A stretch of 64,000 bases of DNA from Okapia johnstoni. Taxonomy: Eukaryota; Chordata; Mammalia; Artiodactyla; Giraffidae. Every line of letters starts with the position of its first letter. The first letter of the stretch is position 1. Shown piece by piece: positions 35,429 to 46,703 of this stretch. A program made the position numbers and the translations under genes. The notes beneath the pieces were generated by a model that saw nothing but the letters and a program-made list of their open reading frames with translations, ran no database searches and was not told the DNA's origin. The stretch lies in assembly GCA_024291935.2 (NCBI GenBank), contig CM044307.1:102801461-102865460 (forward strand), read 5' to 3'.

Positions 35429-36454
35429 TCAAAAGCAGTTAATGGCTAAGTGGGACAGAGAGCCTCTGTGATAGAGATTATTACCTGAGTCAGATGAACA
35501 GACATAGCACCTGGATGAATTGAAAGCATAAAACCCCAGAAATACTTAAATGCTCAGTTAAGGCAAGTCTGTTTTACAAAGCTTAGGGCCTGGTAGAGAA
35601 AACCTGAGATGTTAAACTATGACTTGGGTACATCTAGATGGAGACTCCTTGCCTGCTCAGACTCTCTGGTCTAGCAGAGATGTGATCCACCTTTCACTGG
35701 TAAGAGCTAACATTTCACTCTGCTGGAATATGCTGCCAGAGCCTCTCCCTCTCATGAAGCATCAAGTGTTCTTCCACGTCCTCTCCTGGACACCAAGCTG
35801 ATAATGAATGTTAAATCCCAACATAATCCAGCTGAGGATATGCTCAGGCTGATAAGGGGGGATGGAAACAATACATAATAATGAATTGCAAGATTTAGCA
35901 GGCATTTACCAGAAGGAGCCAAGGGGTGCTCCTGGGATTGCATTTTAAGAGGACTTGTTCAAGAGTGCCAGAATGTAAGACAGGATAAGGAAGAATTCAT
36001 TGACTGAAGGGGCAAGGCATTTTCTCAGGGTGTGGATTTAATATTCTACTAAGAATACCATCAGATGGAGCAAAGTTCTTCCTGCAGTGGCTGTTAGATG
36101 CTAGGAAAGAATGATAGTTGAGTCTAAGTGAAGTAAAAATGCCTAAGTTACCCTGGAAGATGATAGGGGAAGGAATTAAGAAGCTGAAAGAAGTGGGCAT
36201 ACTGAAATGGCTATATTATATAACGGCAAAAAATCCACCAGAAGATTACAATCCATGAAAAGATCCAAAGAACACACCATTCAGTAAGTCTTTCAGGAAT
36301 GTTTGGTGAAAGGGATATCATCACTAAGTCCCTTGATGGATATCCTTTCTAGTCTAGAAAGGATGGTAAGAGAGGAGGTTAGAGAGCTGATGTTGTTAAT
36401 GTTCGTGGAATGATGGGAACCTGGAAATAATAGATGCTAGAGGTAGTACTTAAT
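35429..36454. other. Unassigned DNA
   Basis: No gene or nameable repeat found. Confidence 0.5.
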
Positions 36455-36630
36455 GGGGCTTCCCAGGTGGGTCAGTGGTAAATAATCCGACTGCAATGCA
36501 GGAAACGTGTTCAGTCACTGGGTAAGAAAGAATCCCACTCCAGTATTCTTGTCTGGGAAATCGCATGGACAGAGGAACCTGGGGGGCTATAGTCTATGCA
36601 GTTGCAAAAAGTCAGACATGACTTGAGCAC
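36455..36630 (+). mobile_element. Bov-tA SINE
   Basis: tRNA-derived head 'ggggcttcccaggtgggtcag', 'ctgcaatgcaggaaacgtg', body to 'agtcagacatgacttgagc'. The B box is degraded. It sits head-on to an antisense Bov-tA 18 bases later. Confidence 0.9.
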
Positions 36631-36647
36631 ATATGCATGTGTACTTG

Positions 36648-36864
36648 CTTGCTAAGTTGCTTCGGTTATATCTGACTCTTTGTGACGCTGTGGACTGTAG
36701 CCCGCCAGGTTCCTCTGTCCATGCGATTCTCCAGGCAAAATACTGGAGTGGGTTGTCATGCCCTCCTCCAGTGGATCTTCCTGACCCAGAGATCAAACCT
36801 ATGTCTCTTATGTCTCCTGCATTGGCAAGCGTGTTCTTTACCTCTAGAGCCATCTGGGAAGCAC
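36648..36864 (-). mobile_element. Bov-tA SINE, antisense
   Basis: Antisense body 'gctaagttgcttcggttat', then 'gtcatgccctcctccagtgg', ending in the antisense tRNA head 'cctctagagccatctgggaa'. It contains a small extra repeat ('tgtctcttatgtctcctgc'). Confidence 0.9.
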
Positions 36865-36924
36865 ACACTAGCATTTAATTGCCAGAAACCAAGAGGCAGC
36901 AATTACTGTAACTATCAGTAAGGT

Positions 36925-37550
36925 CAGGGAGAAAATTTGGCTACATCACTTCCCTTCCATCCTGGAAAGGCCAGTTCCTTGTCCTCATAGCATGAGAAAT
37001 TTTTGTGGGTTGGGTTTGCTTTTCCTCCCTGAAGAGCCTCAGGCAAACCTGTGAAGGGCTTATGAAATGTCCAATTTATAGACATGGAATCCCACACAGC
37101 ATAGCAACTGACCAGAGGACCCTCTTCACAGTGAAGGAGATATGAGATGATTCAGAGAATCATAGAATTCATGATCATAGAATCCATCGATCAAGTCTTG
37201 CATCATGTCATCCAGAACCAGCTAGTCTCATACAAAGCTGCAACGGTCTTCTAAAGGTGTAACTGAAGAAAGTACTCTGAAAAGATGATGTGTTATCCCC
37301 TTGGGACATAGTGCATTCGTTATATCAGAGACCATGCTATAGCGTTATATTCTCAAATAGGAAAGATACGTGTGTCCTTCCAGGAAGCAGGAGTTCTAAA
37401 TACCGTCCCTTCCAAAGATTCACTGGAGGATTTTGTGCTTCCTGGCCCCATCACTCTGGGTTCATCAGTGCTGGAGGTTTCAGTGCCCAAAGGAGGCACA
37501 CTCTTGTCAGGAGATGCCACAGGGCCCACTGAATTTTAAGATATGGCTGC
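36925..37550 (+). pseudogene. ERVL-class endogenous retrovirus pol (integrase) fossil
   Basis: A decayed piece of the integrase end of pol from an ancient class III (ERVL) endogenous retrovirus. In one frame around 37086-37142 the region of the second catalytic Asp (codon 37110-37112) is readable, followed at once by a stop (37143-37145). Further similarity, with frame changes, goes on to the start of the region beyond integrase near 37545. No LTR pair, gag or complete pol is visible nearby, and no protein can be made. The family call comes from remembered similarity, not a search. Confidence 0.6.
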
Positions 37551-37929
37551 AGTCAGAGCTTTAGATTTCCAATATCAAGGGAACAACTGGCAAAAAGAGA
37601 TGTTCACCATCCTCCACGGGATACTGACTCCATTCAGTAGGAAGTAGAGATGCTTTCACACAATAAGGACAGTGAAGGATCTGTGTAGAAATCAAATGAT
37701 AAACCTGGCTGCCTTCTGGTGCTCTCTTGTCCCACTGTTTCTGTAAGCAGGCACATACAGCAGTCCTAAACTGAAAAGACTTGATGATCAAGAGCTCAAA
37801 ACCTCCACTCCCTTGAAGAAAAGCAAAATATGGTAATGACCTCTGTCACAGTGGAACTGATCTGTAGCCATATCCTGACCTCTATAACCCTCTGTTTTTG
37901 TACTGATCATCACACTTAGCAAGCTTTTG
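37551..37929. other. Unassigned; may continue the ERVL fossil
   Basis: A minus-strand frame of 76 codons (37561-37791) shows no motif I know. It may be further pol-derived or unrelated sequence. Confidence 0.35.
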
Positions 37930-38430
37930 CCGTATACCTGAAATGCACTTTCCTAGGAAACGGACATTGTTTTCTCACCTCTTTCTGTGTTTTTTCAAAT
38001 ATCACCTTCTTAGTAGGAGCTCTGTGACTGCCCTATTTAAAACTTCATATTTGCTTCCTATTTTTCTTTACTCCATTCTTGCTTTGTTTTTCCCATGGCA
38101 CTTACTAACAACTAAAATACAACACAGTGCACTTTTATTTTCATATTCTTTATTGCCTCTCAGCCCAAATGTAAGCTTCAAAAAACTGGGATTTTTTGTT
38201 TGCTTTTTACATTTATATTTAAAGTCGCTCAGTTGTGTCTAATACAGTCCACAGAATTATCCAGGGCAGAATACTGGACTGTGTAGCCTTTCCCTTCTCC
38301 TGGGGATCTTCCTAACCCAAGGATCGAACCCAGGTCTCCCAGATTGCGGGCAGATTTTTTATCAGCCAAGCCATCAATTTAAATAGTGCCGGGTGCATGT
38401 TAGAATGTCTTATTGACCGATATGATGAAT
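37930..38430 (+). mobile_element. L2 3' end, sense, split by Bov-tA
   Basis: Sense L2 order: 'caaatatcaccttcttagtagg', 'tctgtgactgccc', 'cccatggcacttactaac', 'cagcccaaatgtaagcttc', then after the SINE 'agtgccgggtgcatgttagaa' and 'gatgaatgg'. The 3' end is complete enough to see the terminal repeat-like motif. Confidence 0.72.
38224..38376 (-). mobile_element. Bov-tA SINE, antisense, with internal loss
   Basis: Antisense from 'gtcgctcagttgtgtctaa' to 'ttttttatcagccaagcc', with a shortened body and an antisense B box 'ggatcgaaccc'. The 7-bp repeats 'atttaaa' (38217-38223 and 38377-38383) fit a target duplication in L2. Confidence 0.88.
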
Positions 38431-38557
38431 GGTTATCATTATAGGCAGCAATTGTTATATACATAAAGCAATGTAAGCAGAAGCTAAATTGCAAGGGTGT
38501 TGCCGCGTAAATGGGCATTGAGAAAATAGCATCATCATCATTGACTTCATTATTATT

Positions 38558-38760
38558 CCAGCAACCAACATTTGTGAATGTTTATTATGTGTTATACACT
38601 TTGCAATCTGTTTTACATGCATTTTATTATTTAATCTTCCCAACTTTATGACATGGGTTCTAATAGCATTCTTATTTTCTCTGCAGCTCAGAAACATTAA
38701 ATCTCTTAATCAATATAGAACTAATTGGCAAAGATATTATTCTAACTGGATCTGACACTA
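38558..38760 (-). mobile_element. MIR SINE, antisense
   Basis: Antisense MIR order: 'cactttgcaatctgttttacatgc', 'tttaatcttcccaac', then 'attctaactggatctgacac'. Confidence 0.65.
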
Positions 38761-40129
38761 AAGTTTTGATTCATAATTTGAATTCTCTGGTGCACACAGA
38801 AATCACAGAGAACAGTTTTAGAACTTTGTAGTACACAAGAGAACTGGAGAAAGACAAATATTAAAGTAACTTAGCAATGTGAAATGTAAACATTTCTCAT
38901 TTTTAAAGTGTAATTTAATAAAAATGTAGATAATGTTTTAAAGAGATCAGAAAAAATACAAAAAATAAAAATAAAAAATAAAGTTTTATGGCATATCTTA
39001 GACATACACCATTGCCTTTATTTAAAAAAGTAAACAATGACTTTGGTCCTCCACCAGTCTTTATTATCAATTTTAATGGAAGTTCAATTAAGAGTTGTTC
39101 CCATAATAGAGCAGAGTAATCACAGACACATGTAGTAGCAATATTTTAAGTCCAGCAGAGAAACATAAAGATTGTTATAAATGCCTAGGTAATAATATAT
39201 GTTCTATAATACTACAGTGAATTTTCGAGTCACTAGCTTTAGCCCACTATTAAACACACTCACACAAACACACACATTCATGAACCAAATGAAAGTTTAT
39301 TATGCTTTTTGGGGGGTGTCTTTTGAGATGTATTTGAGACCCAGGTGCAGAATATCATAGAAAAGTCTGTTATCTCAAAAACATACAGCTAAAGAACTCA
39401 GTTACTTTAAAAACTTTGAGATATCAAGGACAGTTCTTTGCTTAAATGAAAAGCAAGTGAAAGTTCTACAGAAAAGTAGCAAATCATAAAAGAATCACAG
39501 ATATGAAAGTCACTTGGGTCAAGGCTAAGAAACAATGGTAGATACATGTACAAACTAACCTTGGCTAATACAGATAAAGGAAACATTTCCTTTGAAAACT
39601 CGCATTTCATTTTTGTTTCTATCTATGCTTTCACATTTGTTGGAAGCAATCTTCACTATGTAAGAAATTATAGGAAACATTTTCCATGCTTTGATGAGCA
39701 CATATTCAAATTTTAATTTTACCACATGGCTAGCTTACTCATTCATTTCTACGCACATACACATTAATCGAAAGTCCCTTGAATACTAGATATTGTTAGG
39801 TTTTGTTTAAACGTGAATGAGATTTTCTTTATCCTGGAGGCCTATATAGACACTAAAATTTGCAATACAGTGTGAGAAGTGGTATTGATCTAGGTAGACT
39901 CCGGGTCCTGGATGAAAAACAGTTGGTTTTAAAGGAACAGATTATATCCTACATAAATTTTGGGGAGTGAGGGATGTTAGAAGGTGGATGTTAGTCTTGA
40001 AAAATCTTGAGGGATTTGAAGGGCTCAGTGAGACATTCGTATGTCTGGATCATGAGCTGCTGCAGTGAAGCCAAAAGTGGAAGATAGTATTGGAAAGTGA
40101 AGTGTTTGCATCAAGAAAGAAATACAACT
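38761..40129. other. Unassigned AT-rich DNA
   Basis: No gene or nameable repeat seen; only short A-rich and CA-rich runs (about 38950-38980 and 39255-39280). Confidence 0.5.
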
Positions 40130-40460
40130 GGGGCTTCCCAGTTGCCCAGCTGGTAAAGAATCCGCCTGCAATGCAGGAGACCTTAGTTCAATTCCTGGGT
40201 CAGGAAAATTCCCTGGAGGAGTAATAGGTTACCCACTCCAGTATTCTTGGGCTTCCCTGGTGGCTCAGATGGAAGAATCCGCCTACAATGTGGGAGCCCT
40301 GGGTTCAATCCCTGGGTTGGGAAGGTTCCCTGGAGGAGAGCATGGCAACCCCCTCCAGTGTTCTTGCCTGGAGAATCTCCATGGACAGAGGAGCCTGGCA
40401 GGCTACAGTCCATAGCGTCACAAAGAGTCGGACACAACTGAGCAACTAAGCACAACACAA
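40130..40460 (+). mobile_element. Bov-tA SINE with two tRNA-Glu-like heads
   Basis: Same plan as 7300-7621: a first tRNA unit cut at 'ccagtattctt' and fused to a full second unit 'gggcttccctggtggctcag'. The second head keeps A box 'tggctcagatgg' (40261-40272) and B box 'ggttcaatccc' (40302-40312). It ends 'actgagcaactaagcacaac'. Flanks 'caagaaagaaa' and 'caagaaggaaa' may be target duplications. Confidence 0.92.
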
Positions 40461-41837
40461 GAAGGAAAACTGAGGACACTTTCAACAGGAAATGATAATA
40501 TCAGCTTGGTTGCTCAGCAGAACAGTGTAGTGACATGCAGAGTATACTTGAATTATTGGAGATGGAAGGCAGAAGGAATAGATGCTACAAGTTAGACAAA
40601 AATGAAGATACAGTCTAAACCAAACTGTTAAAACTAGTCTCAACCAAGGTGTGATCTGTTTGGGATATTTGTTAATAGCAGCAGTGAAAATAGGTAGATG
40701 CCATGCACGGGATTCATAAACACATTTATTGTCTATTACTCTACTCTCTTTACCGATTTTTATGTTAGCAGTTAATGGTAGTAGAGTTAGTATGTCAGTA
40801 CAGTTCCCTCAGGCATTTATGCTTGTGAGACCTGGTCTAAATTTAGTATTAACAGAGAATAAGAGAAAAGAGGGCAGAAGTCTTTTCTATGTCTCAGGTT
40901 AAGCTGATTTTCCAACAGCATATTTGTGATTTCCTCATTCATCATTAATATATATTTATATATGTTAATTTCTTCCATACTTTAGATAATATTTGAGCAA
41001 TATTATAATTATGAATGTCTGTGACAATAAGGCCATTTTTAATTATAAGGGTTTCATGGAATTTGCTAGTTGCAATGTTATTTATGTCATTAAGGTTTAT
41101 CAGTATTTCATTATATACCAAGCATTTTATTCTTGGGTCATCACGAGTATCTCCCAATCCTACACAAACCATTAGTGTTTAATGTATAAGCCACATTCAC
41201 TGACAACCAATTACTAGAAGAAGCACACAGTGGTGAATCACAATCAATAAGCCAATTTCAGGTCAGGCACTTAAATCCAAAAATGAGAAATCAGTGAACA
41301 ATTTAAAGAAAACAATGGACAACTTGATGCAAGTTTATTTTACTACAGCTACTTTGTACTTCAAAGTAAGAAATAGTTGAGAATTAAGAAGATCATCACT
41401 AAAGGTATAAAATTTCATTCATCATGCACACATTTTTAGACATATTAATTTTGATGGAAAAATTCCACAGCATATTTTGAATCAAGATCATCTTACTTAT
41501 AAGTAAGATAGCTTACTCTATCAGTTCAAGACATGGAGTGAAATGAAGGAAATGTTGGGTATGATCTCTAAATTGATAAAACAATTGTCCAGTTATTTTC
41601 TGCTGTGAGATCTTCTGTAATTGCAAATGCCAATAACGTTTTTCTGTGTTAATTTTGGTCTTTTTTGCTCTTCTATTGGAAGAGAAAGTGGACCCATCTT
41701 TCCATTAATGTTACCACCTTTAGCAAATATTTACTTTGACAGTACTGAGGAGAGAATAAACATATTTTACAAAAGGAAAAAAAAATATGTCTTTGCACCA
41801 AACACAAGATAAAAACATTATTCCAATCTAAACTGAG
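40461..41837. other. Unassigned AT-rich DNA
   Basis: No gene recognised. It contains the palindrome at 41490-41509. Confidence 0.5.
41490..41509. repeat. Perfect 20-bp palindrome, second copy
   Basis: ATCTTACTTATAAGTAAGAT, identical to 13425-13444, in sequence I could not assign to BovB. Confidence 0.97.
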
Positions 41838-42081
41838 AGTTCCAAAGAATAGCAAGGAGAGATAAGAAAGCCTTCCTCAGTGATCAATGCAAAGAAATAG
41901 AGGAAAACAATAGAATGGGAAAGACTAGAGATCTCTTCAAGAAAATTAGAAATAACAAGGAAAGATTTCATGCAAAGATGGGCTCAATAAAGGACAGAAA
42001 TGGTATGGACCTAACAGCAGCAGGAGATATTAAGAAGAGGAGGACAGAATACACAAAAGAACTGTACAAAAAAGATCTTCA
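41838..42081 (+). mobile_element. BovB copy 1 (outermost), 5' part
   Basis: Sense BovB linker sequence from 'tccaaagaatagcaaggaga' to 'tacaaaaaagatcttca'. Cut at 'gatcttca' (42074-42081), repeated at 46922-46929 where the same copy resumes in order. It codes a fragment of the region between endonuclease and RT. The 5' edge has no clear duplication. Confidence 0.93.
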
Positions 42082-44582
42082 GTTCAGTTCAGTTGCTCAG
42101 TCGTGTCCGACTCATTGCAACCCCATGAACCGCAGCACGCCAGGCCTCCCTGTCCATCACCAACTCGCCAAGTCCACACAAACCCATTTCCAAGGAGTCA
42201 GCGATGCCATCCATCCACCTCATCCTCTGTCGTCCCCATCTACTCCAGCCTTCAATCTTTCCCATCATAAGAGTCTTTTCCAATGAGTCAGCTCTTTGCA
42301 TCAGGTGGTCAAAGTATTGGAGTTTCAGCTTTAACATCAGTCCTTCCAATGAACACCCAGGACTGATCTCCTTTCAGATGGACTAGTTGGATCTCCTTGC
42401 AGTCCAAGGACTCTCAAGTGTCTTCTCCAAAACCACAGTTGAAAAGCATCAATTCTTCCACGCTCAGCTTTCTTAATAGTCCAAATCTCACATCCATACA
42501 TGACCACTGGAAAAACCATAGCCTGGATTACATGGACCTTTGTTGGCAAAGTAATGTCTCTGCTTTTGAATATGCTGTCTAGGTTGGTCATAACTTTACT
42601 TCCAAGGAGTAAGTGTCTTTTAATTTCATGGCTGCAATCACCATCTGCAGGGATTTTGGAGCCCCCCAAAATAAAGTCAGCCACTGTTTCCCCATCTATA
42701 TGCCATGAAGTGATGGGACCGGATGCCATGATCTTAGTTTTCTGAACGTTGAGCTTTAAGCCAACTTTTTCACTCTCCTCTTTCAATTTCATCAAGAGGC
42801 TCTTTAGTTCCTCTTAAGGGTGGTGTCATCTGCTTATCTGAGGTTATTGATATTTCTCTCAGCAATCTTGATTCCAGCTTGTGCTTCCTCCAGCCCAGCC
42901 TCTCTCATGATGTAATCTGCATATAAGTTACATAAACAGGGTGACAGTATACAGCCTTGAGGTACTCGTTTTCCTATTTGGAACCAGTCTGTTGTTCCAT
43001 GTCCAGTTCTAACTTGCTTCCTGACCTGCATACAGGTTTCTCAAGGACAGGGCAGGTGGTCTGGTATTGCCATCTCATTCAGAATTTTCCACAATTTATT
43101 GTGATCCACACAGTCAAAGGCTTTGGCATAGTCAATAAATAAGAATTAGATGTTTTTCTGGTACTCTCTTGCTTTATCAAATATCCAGCGGATGTTGGCA
43201 ATATGATCTCTGGTTCCTCTGCCTTTTCTATAACCAGCTTGAACGTCTGGAAGTTCACGGTTCACGTAAAGCCTGGCTTGGAGAATTTTAAGCATTACTT
43301 TACTAGCGTGTGAGATGAGTGCAATTGTGCGGTAGTTTGCGCATTCTTTGGCATTGCCTTTCTTTGGGATTGGAATGAAAACTGACCTTTTCCAGTCCTG
43401 TGGCCACTGCTGAGTTTTCCGGATTTGCCGGCATATTGAGTGCAGCACTTTCATAGCATCATCTTTCAGGATTTGAAATCGCTAAACTGGAATTCCATCA
43501 CCTCCACTAGCTTTGTTCGTACTGATGCTTCCTAGGGCCCACTTGACTTCACATTCCAGGATGTCTGGCTCTAGGTGAGTGATCACAGCATCGTGATTGT
43601 CTGAGTCATGAAGATCTTTTTTGTATATTTCTTCTGTGTATTCTTGCCACCTCTTCTTAATATCTTCTGCTTCTGTTAGTTCCCTACCATTTCTGTCCTT
43701 TATTGAGCCTATTTTGCATGAAATTTTCCCTTGGTATCTCTAATTTTCTTGAAAAGATCTCTAGTCTTTCCCATTCTATTGTTTTCCTCTATTTCTTCGC
43801 ACTGATCGCTGAGGAAGGCTTTCTTATCACTCCTTGCTATTATTTGGAACTCTTCATTCAAATGGGTATACCTTTCCCTTTCTCCTTTGCTTTTCACTTC
43901 CCATCTTTTCACAGCTATTTATAAGGCCTCCCCAGACAGCCATTTTGCTTTTTTTGCATTTCTTTTTCTAGGGAATGGTCTTGATTCCTGTCTCCTGTAC
44001 AACGTCATGAACCCCCATCATAGTTCATAAGGCATTGTGTCTATCAGCTCTAGTCCTTTAAATCTATTTCTCACTTCTGCTGTATAGTCATAAGGGATTT
44101 GATTTAGGTCATACCTGAATGGTCTAGTGGTTTTCTTCACTTTCTTCAATTTCAGTTTGATTTTGACAATAAGGAGTTCATGATCTGATCCAAACTCCGC
44201 TCCCAGTCTTGGTTTTACTGACTGTATAGAGCTTCTCCATCTTTGGCTGCAAAGAATATAATCAATCTGATTTCGGTGTCGACCATCTGGTGATATCCAT
44301 GTGTAGAGTCTTCTCTTGTGTTGTTTGAAGAGGGTGTTAGCTATGACCAGTTCGTTCTCATGGCAGAACTCTATTAGTCTTTGCCCTGCTTCATTCTATA
44401 CTCCAAGGCCAAATTTGCCTGTTACTCCAGGTGTTTCTTGACTTACTACTATAAAGAAAAGTCTCCTATAATGAAAAGGACATCTTTTTTGTGTTAGTTC
44501 TAGAAGGTCTTGTAGGTCTTCATAGAACTGTTAAACTTCAGCTTCTTCGGCGTTACTGGTTGGGGCATAGACTTGAATTACC

Positions 44583-45998
44583 ATGATATTAGAAAGCATC
44601 ACTACGAACAAAGCTAGTGGAGGTGATGGAATTCCAGTTGAGCTATTTCAAATCCTAAAAGATGATCCTGTGAAAGTGCTGCACTCGATATGCCAGCAAA
44701 TTTGGAAAACTCAACAGTGGCCACAGGACTGGAAAAGGTCAGTTTTCATTCCAATCCCAAAGAAAGGCAATGCCAAAGAATGCTCAAACTACCTCAAAAT
44801 TGCACTTATCTCACACTCCAGTAAAGTAATGCTCAAAATTCTCCAAGCCAGGCTTCAGCAATACGTGAACCATGAACTTCCAGATGTTCAAGCTGGTTTT
44901 AGAGAAAGCAGAGGAACCAGAGATCAAATTGCCAATATCCGCTGGATCATCGAAAAAGCAAAAGAGTTCCAGAAAAACATCTATTTCTGCTTTATTGACT
45001 AGGCCGAAGCCTTTGACTGTGTGGATCACAATAAACTGTGGAAAATTCTGAAAGAAATGGGAATACCAGACCATCTGACCTGTCTCTTGAGAAACCTGTA
45101 TGCAGATCAGGAAGCAACCGTTAGAACTGGACATGGGACAACAGACTGGTTCCAAGTAGGAAAAGGAGTATGTCAAGGCTGTATATTGTCACCGTGCTTA
45201 TTTAACTTATATGTAGAGTACATCATGAGAAACGCTGGGCCAGAAAGAACACAAGCTGGAATCAAGATTGCCGGGAGAAATATCAATAACCTCAGATATG
45301 CGGATGACACCACCCTTATGGCAGAAAGTGAAGATGAACTAAAGAGCCTCTTGATGAAAGTGAAAGAGGAGAGTGAAAATGTTGGCTTAAATCTCAACGT
45401 TAAGAAAACTAAGATCATGGCATCTGGTCCCATCACTTCATGGGAAATAGATGGGGAAACAGTGGAAACAGTGTCAGACTTTATTTTTGGGGGCTCCAAA
45501 ATCACTGCTGATGGTGATTGCAGCCATGAAATTAAAAGACGCTTACTCCTTGGAAGGAAGGTTATGACCAACATAGATAGCATATTTAAAAGCAGAGACA
45601 TTACTTTGCCAACAAAGGTCTGTCTAGTCCAGGCTATGGTTTTTCCAGTGTTCATGTATGGATGTGAGAGTTGGGTGGTGAAGAAAACTAAGTGCCGTAG
45701 AATTGATGCTTTTGAACTGTCGTGTTTGAGAAGACTCTTCAGAGTCCCTTGGACTGCAAGGAGGTCCAACCAGTCCATCCTAATGGAGATCAGTCCTGGA
45801 TGTTCCTTGGAAGGATTGATGTTGAAGCTGATACTCCAATACTTTGGCCACGTGATGCGAAGAGTTTACTCATTGGGAAAGACCCTAATGCTGGGAACGA
45901 TTGGGGGCAGGAGGAGAAGGGGACGACAGAGGATGAGATGGTTGGATGGCATCACCGACTCAATGCCCATGGGTTTGGGTAACTCCAGGAGTTGGTGA
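44583..45998 (+). pseudogene. BovB copy 3 reverse transcriptase ORF, one nonsense codon
   Basis: The best-preserved BovB frame in the window. From 44583 to 45998 one frame is open except for a TAG at 45000-45002 just before the DCVDH motif, where relatives carry a Tyr codon. The upstream part has 139 codons (its first few lie in copy 2), the downstream part 325, with YADD at 45297-45308 and the conserved C-terminal region. A late frameshift near 45978 gives the final stop about 30 residues before the usual end. The endonuclease is absent through 5' truncation, so it cannot be autonomous. Confidence 0.93.
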
Positions 45999-46082
45999 TG
46001 GACAGGGAGGCCTGGCGTGCTGAGATTCATGGGGTTGCAGAGTCGGGCACAACTGAGCGACTGAACTAAATTGAACTGAACT
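44591..46082 (+). mobile_element. BovB copy 3 (innermost), 5'-truncated, sense
   Basis: Sense BovB from 'agaaagcatcactacgaac' to a tail with 'ttgaactgaactgaa'. It sits in copy 2, whose sequence stops at 'accatgatatt' and resumes at 'gaatggtttgcc'. The matching region of the BovB at about 4365-4385 shows the two sides are adjacent in an uninterrupted element, so no target bases were duplicated. Confidence 0.94.
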
Positions 46083-46703
46083 GAATGGTTTGCCTTGGAA
46101 ACGAACAGAGATCATTTTGTCATTTTTGAGATTGTATCCAAGTACTGCATTTCGGACTATTTTGTTGACTATGATGGCTACTCCATTTCTTCTAAGGGAT
46201 TCCTCCCCACAGTAGTAGATATAATGGTCATCTAAGTTAAATTCACCCATTCCAGTCCATCTTAGTTCACTGATTCCTAAAATGTTGGTGTTCTCTCTTG
46301 TCATCTCTTGTTTGACCACTTCCAATTTGCCTTGATTCATGGACCTAACATTCCAGGTTCCTATGCAATATTGCTCTTTACAGCATTGAATCTTGCTTCT
46401 GTCACCAGTCCCATCCACAACTTGGTGTTGTTTTTGCTTTGGCTCCATCCCTTCATTCTTTCTGGAGTTATTTCTCCACTGATCTCCAGTAGCATATTGG
46501 GTACCTACTGACCTGGGGAGTTCATCTTTCAGTGTCCTATCTTTTTGCCTTTTCATACTGTTCATGGGGTTTTCAAGGCAAGAATACTGAAGTAGTTTGC
46601 CATTCCCTTCTCCAGTGGACCACATTCTGTCGGACCTCTCCACCATGACCCGTCTGTCCTGAGTGACCCCACAGGCATGGCTTAGTTTCATTGAGTTAGA
46701 CAA
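46083..46703 (-). pseudogene. BovB copy 2 endonuclease N-terminal fragment
   Basis: Open minus-strand frame encoding the start of the apurinic-type endonuclease that would nick target DNA. The GTWNVRSMNQGKLE stretch (first Asn-containing motif) and the ISELRWTGMGEF stretch (Glu motif) are readable. The frame runs on past 46083 into the antisense tail of copy 3 (to 45960), making a chimeric frame of 247 codons. The rest of the domain is on the far side of copy 3. Not functional. Confidence 0.9.

Noticed and set aside
35147..35449. Overlapping open frames on both strands in 35.1-35.45 kb
   Set aside because: They translate a Bov-A2 dimer; the same peptides recur wherever Bov-A is open.
37561..37791. 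76-codon minus-strand frame as a small gene
   Set aside because: No motif, and it lies next to an ERVL fossil; possibly pol-derived or chance.
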